Shown piece after piece: positions 41,391-43,566 of a stretch of DNA of 43,566 nucleotides; positions within the stretch are counted from its first letter, which is position 1; each line of letters opens with the position of its first letter. The position numbers and the translations under genes are program-made. The notes under the pieces are model-generated. The model had not been told where the DNA came from, ran no database searches, and saw only the letters and a list, made by a program, of their open reading frames with translations. The DNA is from JANXSD01 sp038206385 (GTDB lineage Bacteria > Bacteroidota > Bacteroidia > AKYH767-A > OLB10): positions 1-43,566 of the forward strand of contig JBBRAW010000017.1 of NCBI GenBank assembly GCA_038206385.1. Reading direction: 5' to 3'.

Positions 41391-42200
41391 ATGTTGCAAT
41401 CTATTATTGAAAATGCGTGGTCAGACCGAAATTTATTGAAACAGCACGAGGTTCAACAAGCTATACGTGAAGTTATTGAGCAATTAGACAAAGGGTTGAT
41501 TCGTGTTGCAGAACCTGTTGAAGGTGGCTGGAAAGTAAATGAATGGATAAAAAAAGCAGTGATTTTATATTTTCCAATCATGAAAATGCAAACTATTGAA
41601 GTTGGTCCTTTTGAGTTTCATGATAAAATTCCATTAAAAAGTGGCTATGCGAATCTCGGTGTTCGAGTGGTTCCCCATGGTATTGCTCGATATGGATCGT
41701 ACTTGGCAAATGGTGTAATTATGATGCCTTCGTATGTAAATATTGGTGCTTACGTTGATAGCGGAACAATGGTGGATACTTGGGCAACAGTTGGTAGTTG
41801 TGCACAAATTGGAAAGCATGTTCATTTAAGTGGTGGAGTTGGTATTGGTGGTGTTTTAGAGCCTGTTCAAGCAGCGCCCGTAATCATAGAAGACAATTGT
41901 TTTATTGGCTCACGATGTATCGTTGTTGAAGGCGTGAAAGTTGAATCAGAAGCTGTACTCGGAGCAAATGTTGTTCTCACTATGTCAACTAAAATTATTG
42001 ATGTGAGCAATGAAACTCCTATCGAATATAAAGGAATTGTTCCCTCACGTTCAGTTGTTATTCCAGGAAGTTACACAAAGAAATTTCCTGCTGGCGATTA
42101 TCACGTTCCTTGCGCTCTTATTATTGGAAAAAGAAAAGCAAGTACGGATATGAAAACGTCGCTTAACGATGCATTACGAGATTTTAGCGTTGCGGTATAA
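41391..42200 (+). CDS. dapD: 2,3,4,5-tetrahydropyridine-2,6-dicarboxylate N-succinyltransferase
   Basis: 269 residues, full length. A helical N-terminal domain (about 1-90) is followed by the left-handed parallel beta-helix of hexapeptide repeats, seen as V-N-I-G-A-Y-V-D, TWATVGSCAQIGKHVHLSGGVGIGG and IEDNCFIGSRCIVVEGVKVESEAVLGANVVL. The motif YVDSGTMVDTWATVGSCAQIG is diagnostic for DapD. It works in the lysine/diaminopimelate pathway with succinyl-CoA. The divergent ruvX starts 76 bp upstream. A partial promoter (TTG, 19 bases, TACTTTG, ending near 41370) precedes it. Confidence 0.97.
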   Translation: MLQSIIENAWSDRNLLKQHEVQQAIREVIEQLDKGLIRVAEPVEGGWKVNEWIKKAVILYFPIMKMQTIEVGPFEFHDKIPLKSGYANLGVRVVPHGIARYGSYLANGVIMMPSYVNIGAYVDSGTMVDTWATVGSCAQIGKHVHLSGGVGIGGVLEPVQAAPVIIEDNCFIGSRCIVVEGVKVESEAVLGANVVLTMSTKIIDVSNETPIEYKGIVPSRSVVIPGSYTKKFPAGDYHVPCALIIGKRKASTDMKTSLNDALRDFSVAV

Positions 42201-42384
42201 ATGTTAACGAATCATAAATCTAAAAGGTATTTTATCTGATGTATTCTTAAAATAGTATATTAATAAATTTGCATAATGCAATAATAAAGAAGTGCACTTT
42301 TTGTTTGAAAAATTTGAATTTCAATTCCATATTTTTGAGCTATTTATCGACGAAATTATAACAAATAAATTAAATACTTTTTAT

Positions 42385-42392
42385 TAAATTTG
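42385..42392 (+). promoter_or_regulatory. -7 promoter box of the NYN gene
   Basis: TAAATTTG, a perfect TAnnTTTG, is followed by CAGT and then the ATG at 42397. The predicted RNA start falls on or just after the A of the ATG, which would make a leaderless mRNA. Confidence 0.5.
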
Positions 42393-42396
42393 CAGT

Positions 42397-43116
42397 ATGG
42401 TAAAAGCAATGTTATTTATTGATGGTAGTTGGTTGTATCACGTTCGACCATACCTTTTGAATTTAGATGGACGTCAGGATTTTGAATTAGATTATAGAGC
42501 ATTACCGTCATTAGTTCGAGGATATCTAAGTACACAACTAGAAATGCCAGTAGATTTAGTTAGAACATATTATTTTGGTACAATAGCAATCAATAAACCT
42601 GGTCACGATAATGTTCGTGAGAAGCAATTTTATGATATGCTTTATAAACGTTGTAATTATCATACCGAAATATTTGAATATGATTTTAAAAATCGCGAAA
42701 CAGGTCGTCGTGAAAATTGTTTAGAAGTTGGACTTTCTTCCACTGCATTAGTGCATGCATTTCAACCGGGTGCTTATGACGTTGCTTGTATTCTTGCTGG
42801 TGACCTCGATTATCAACCCTTAATTAAACATCTTAGGCTACTTGGCAAACGAATACTTTTAGTTGCGGCTAAAGGAAGCGCAGGATTTTATCCCGTACAT
42901 CCAAAATTTACAGAAGATCCTAACATGTTTGATTTTCCAATTTTATTCCTCGATGAACATCTTGATAAATTGCATCTGCAACGTACCGAACAAATGAGAA
43001 CTTGTGATAGCTGTGGAAAAGAAGAACTATCCGTTTTTACTAGCGATTGGTTTTACTGTAAAACCTGTCGTGATGAATATCGATTACTTCGATCACGCCA
43101 AAATATTGAAGGATAA
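42397..43116 (+). CDS. NYN/LabA-like (PIN-fold) nuclease-family protein with C-terminal zinc ribbon
   Basis: 239 residues. The NYN domain begins MLFIDGSWLYH (first catalytic Asp at about residue 9) and has the second acidic cluster in CILAGDLDYQPLIKHLRLLGKRILLVAAKG (about 130-160). These are the acidic residues of metal-dependent RNases of the NYN/LabA/DUF88 family. From about 207 comes a zinc ribbon, CDSCGKEE...WFYCKTC (two CxxC pairs). It may be an RNase or RNA-binding regulator; the target is unknown. It is a single gene, 196 bp after dapD. The ATG follows the -7 box by four bases. Confidence 0.88.
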   Translation: MVKAMLFIDGSWLYHVRPYLLNLDGRQDFELDYRALPSLVRGYLSTQLEMPVDLVRTYYFGTIAINKPGHDNVREKQFYDMLYKRCNYHTEIFEYDFKNRETGRRENCLEVGLSSTALVHAFQPGAYDVACILAGDLDYQPLIKHLRLLGKRILLVAAKGSAGFYPVHPKFTEDPNMFDFPILFLDEHLDKLHLQRTEQMRTCDSCGKEELSVFTSDWFYCKTCRDEYRLLRSRQNIEG

Positions 43117-43259
43117 AGTTGTTATTAAATCTCCTAAAAATCATTTTTCATTTTGAGATTTTCTCCTTCTGCAATTAACATTCATTCAACGATAGTATGT
43201 GAATTACTTATTTTTTTTGTTGCAATTTTAGTTGTTGTTCTACGTAGTATTGTAATATC

Positions 43260-43566
43260 ATGAAAGAAATTGTTAAAAGTAGTTGTAGTCTCGCGCTATT
43301 TTTATACCTATTACTGTCGAACCATCAATTAAGTGCTCAATCTGCTCCTGTTTATGATTCACCAGCTGCTCGACAATGGGCTGATTCGGTGTTGAATAAT
43401 CTTAGCTATCAACAAAAGATTGGACAGTTATTTATGATGGATGCATTTTCAAATCGTGATGCAATTCAAATTGCTCAAATTAAATCTCTTATTGATTCAT
43501 TTGCAATTGGAGGTCTAATATTTTTTCAGGGAGGACCAATCCGAGAGGCTGTTCTAACAAACTATT
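43260..43566 (+). CDS. Glycoside hydrolase family 3 (NagZ/BglX-like), start of gene, cut by window edge
   Basis: The frame from ATG 43260 is open to the window end (102 codons). A signal peptide (about 1-24, ending LSAQ) is followed by the GH3 N-terminal pattern: RQWADSVLNNLSYQQKIGQLFMMDAFSN (about 35-62) and IGGLIFFQGGPIREA (about 83-97), where family members have G-x-x-x-F-x-G-G-P. In Bacteroidota, proteins starting like this are often GH3 hydrolases fused to a beta-lactamase-type domain; that part would lie beyond the window. It is exported, and may act on beta-N-acetylhexosaminides or beta-glucosides. Confidence 0.85.
   Translation, partial: MKEIVKSSCSLALFLYLLLSNHQLSAQSAPVYDSPAARQWADSVLNNLSYQQKIGQLFMMDAFSNRDAIQIAQIKSLIDSFAIGGLIFFQGGPIREAVLTNY

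Overview
The window is AT-rich DNA from an uncultured-looking member of the Bacteroidota (Bacteroidia/Flavobacteriia type). Evidence: three proteins (plus one gene remnant) end in type IX secretion (T9SS) type A C-terminal domains; a MoxR/DUF58/BatA/BatB/BatC gene set, DUF1599 and BT_3928-type genes are present; and several genes are preceded by the Bacteroidota -7 promoter box TAnnTTTG. Classical Shine-Dalgarno sites are essentially absent, apart from one in front of infC. I saw no rRNA, tRNA, CRISPR array or intact transposon.

Layout. 1-7411: surface and accessory genes, mostly on the minus strand: an SGNH-hydrolase/PKD protein cut by the window edge, two T9SS cargo proteins, a leftover T9SS tail, a GNAT acetyltransferase, a zinc alcohol dehydrogenase and a small membrane protein. 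7643-13308: a DUF1801 pseudogene with two in-frame stops, the translation cluster thrS-infC-rpmI-rplT (infC appears to start at ATA behind a strong SD), and a cytoplasmic GH13 glycosidase. 13432-20950: a REP-like compound palindrome, an alkyltransferase-like protein, a membrane-anchored serine hydrolase, a cold-shock protein, an LpxL-type acyltransferase, a DEAD-box helicase, and an overlapping sdpR-sdpI-hydrolase operon with a visible operator-like repeat. 21108-24490: a DbpA-type helicase convergent with an RluF-type pseudouridine synthase, followed by another RhlE-type helicase.

24886-33907: a T9SS protein with a good promoter, a lipoprotein, a tight kdsC-like/ubiA-like/maf/eamA operon, folP, and divergently DUF1599, a DoxX/BT_3928 protein and a lone Dpp-type permease. 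34039-39772: the moxR/DUF58/bat operon, which stops after batC (no batD/batE before the strand switch). 39776-43566: aroK, and def plus ruvX (minus), then dapD, a NYN-domain protein with a zinc ribbon, and the start of a GH3 hydrolase (plus).

Most of the window is core Bacteroidota housekeeping. The most notable parts are the SdpRI-hydrolase operon, the infC start site, the nonsense-mutated DUF1801 gene, the T9SS tail remnant, the REP-like palindrome and the very short leaders of ruvX and the NYN gene. I found no clear new defence or biosynthetic system.
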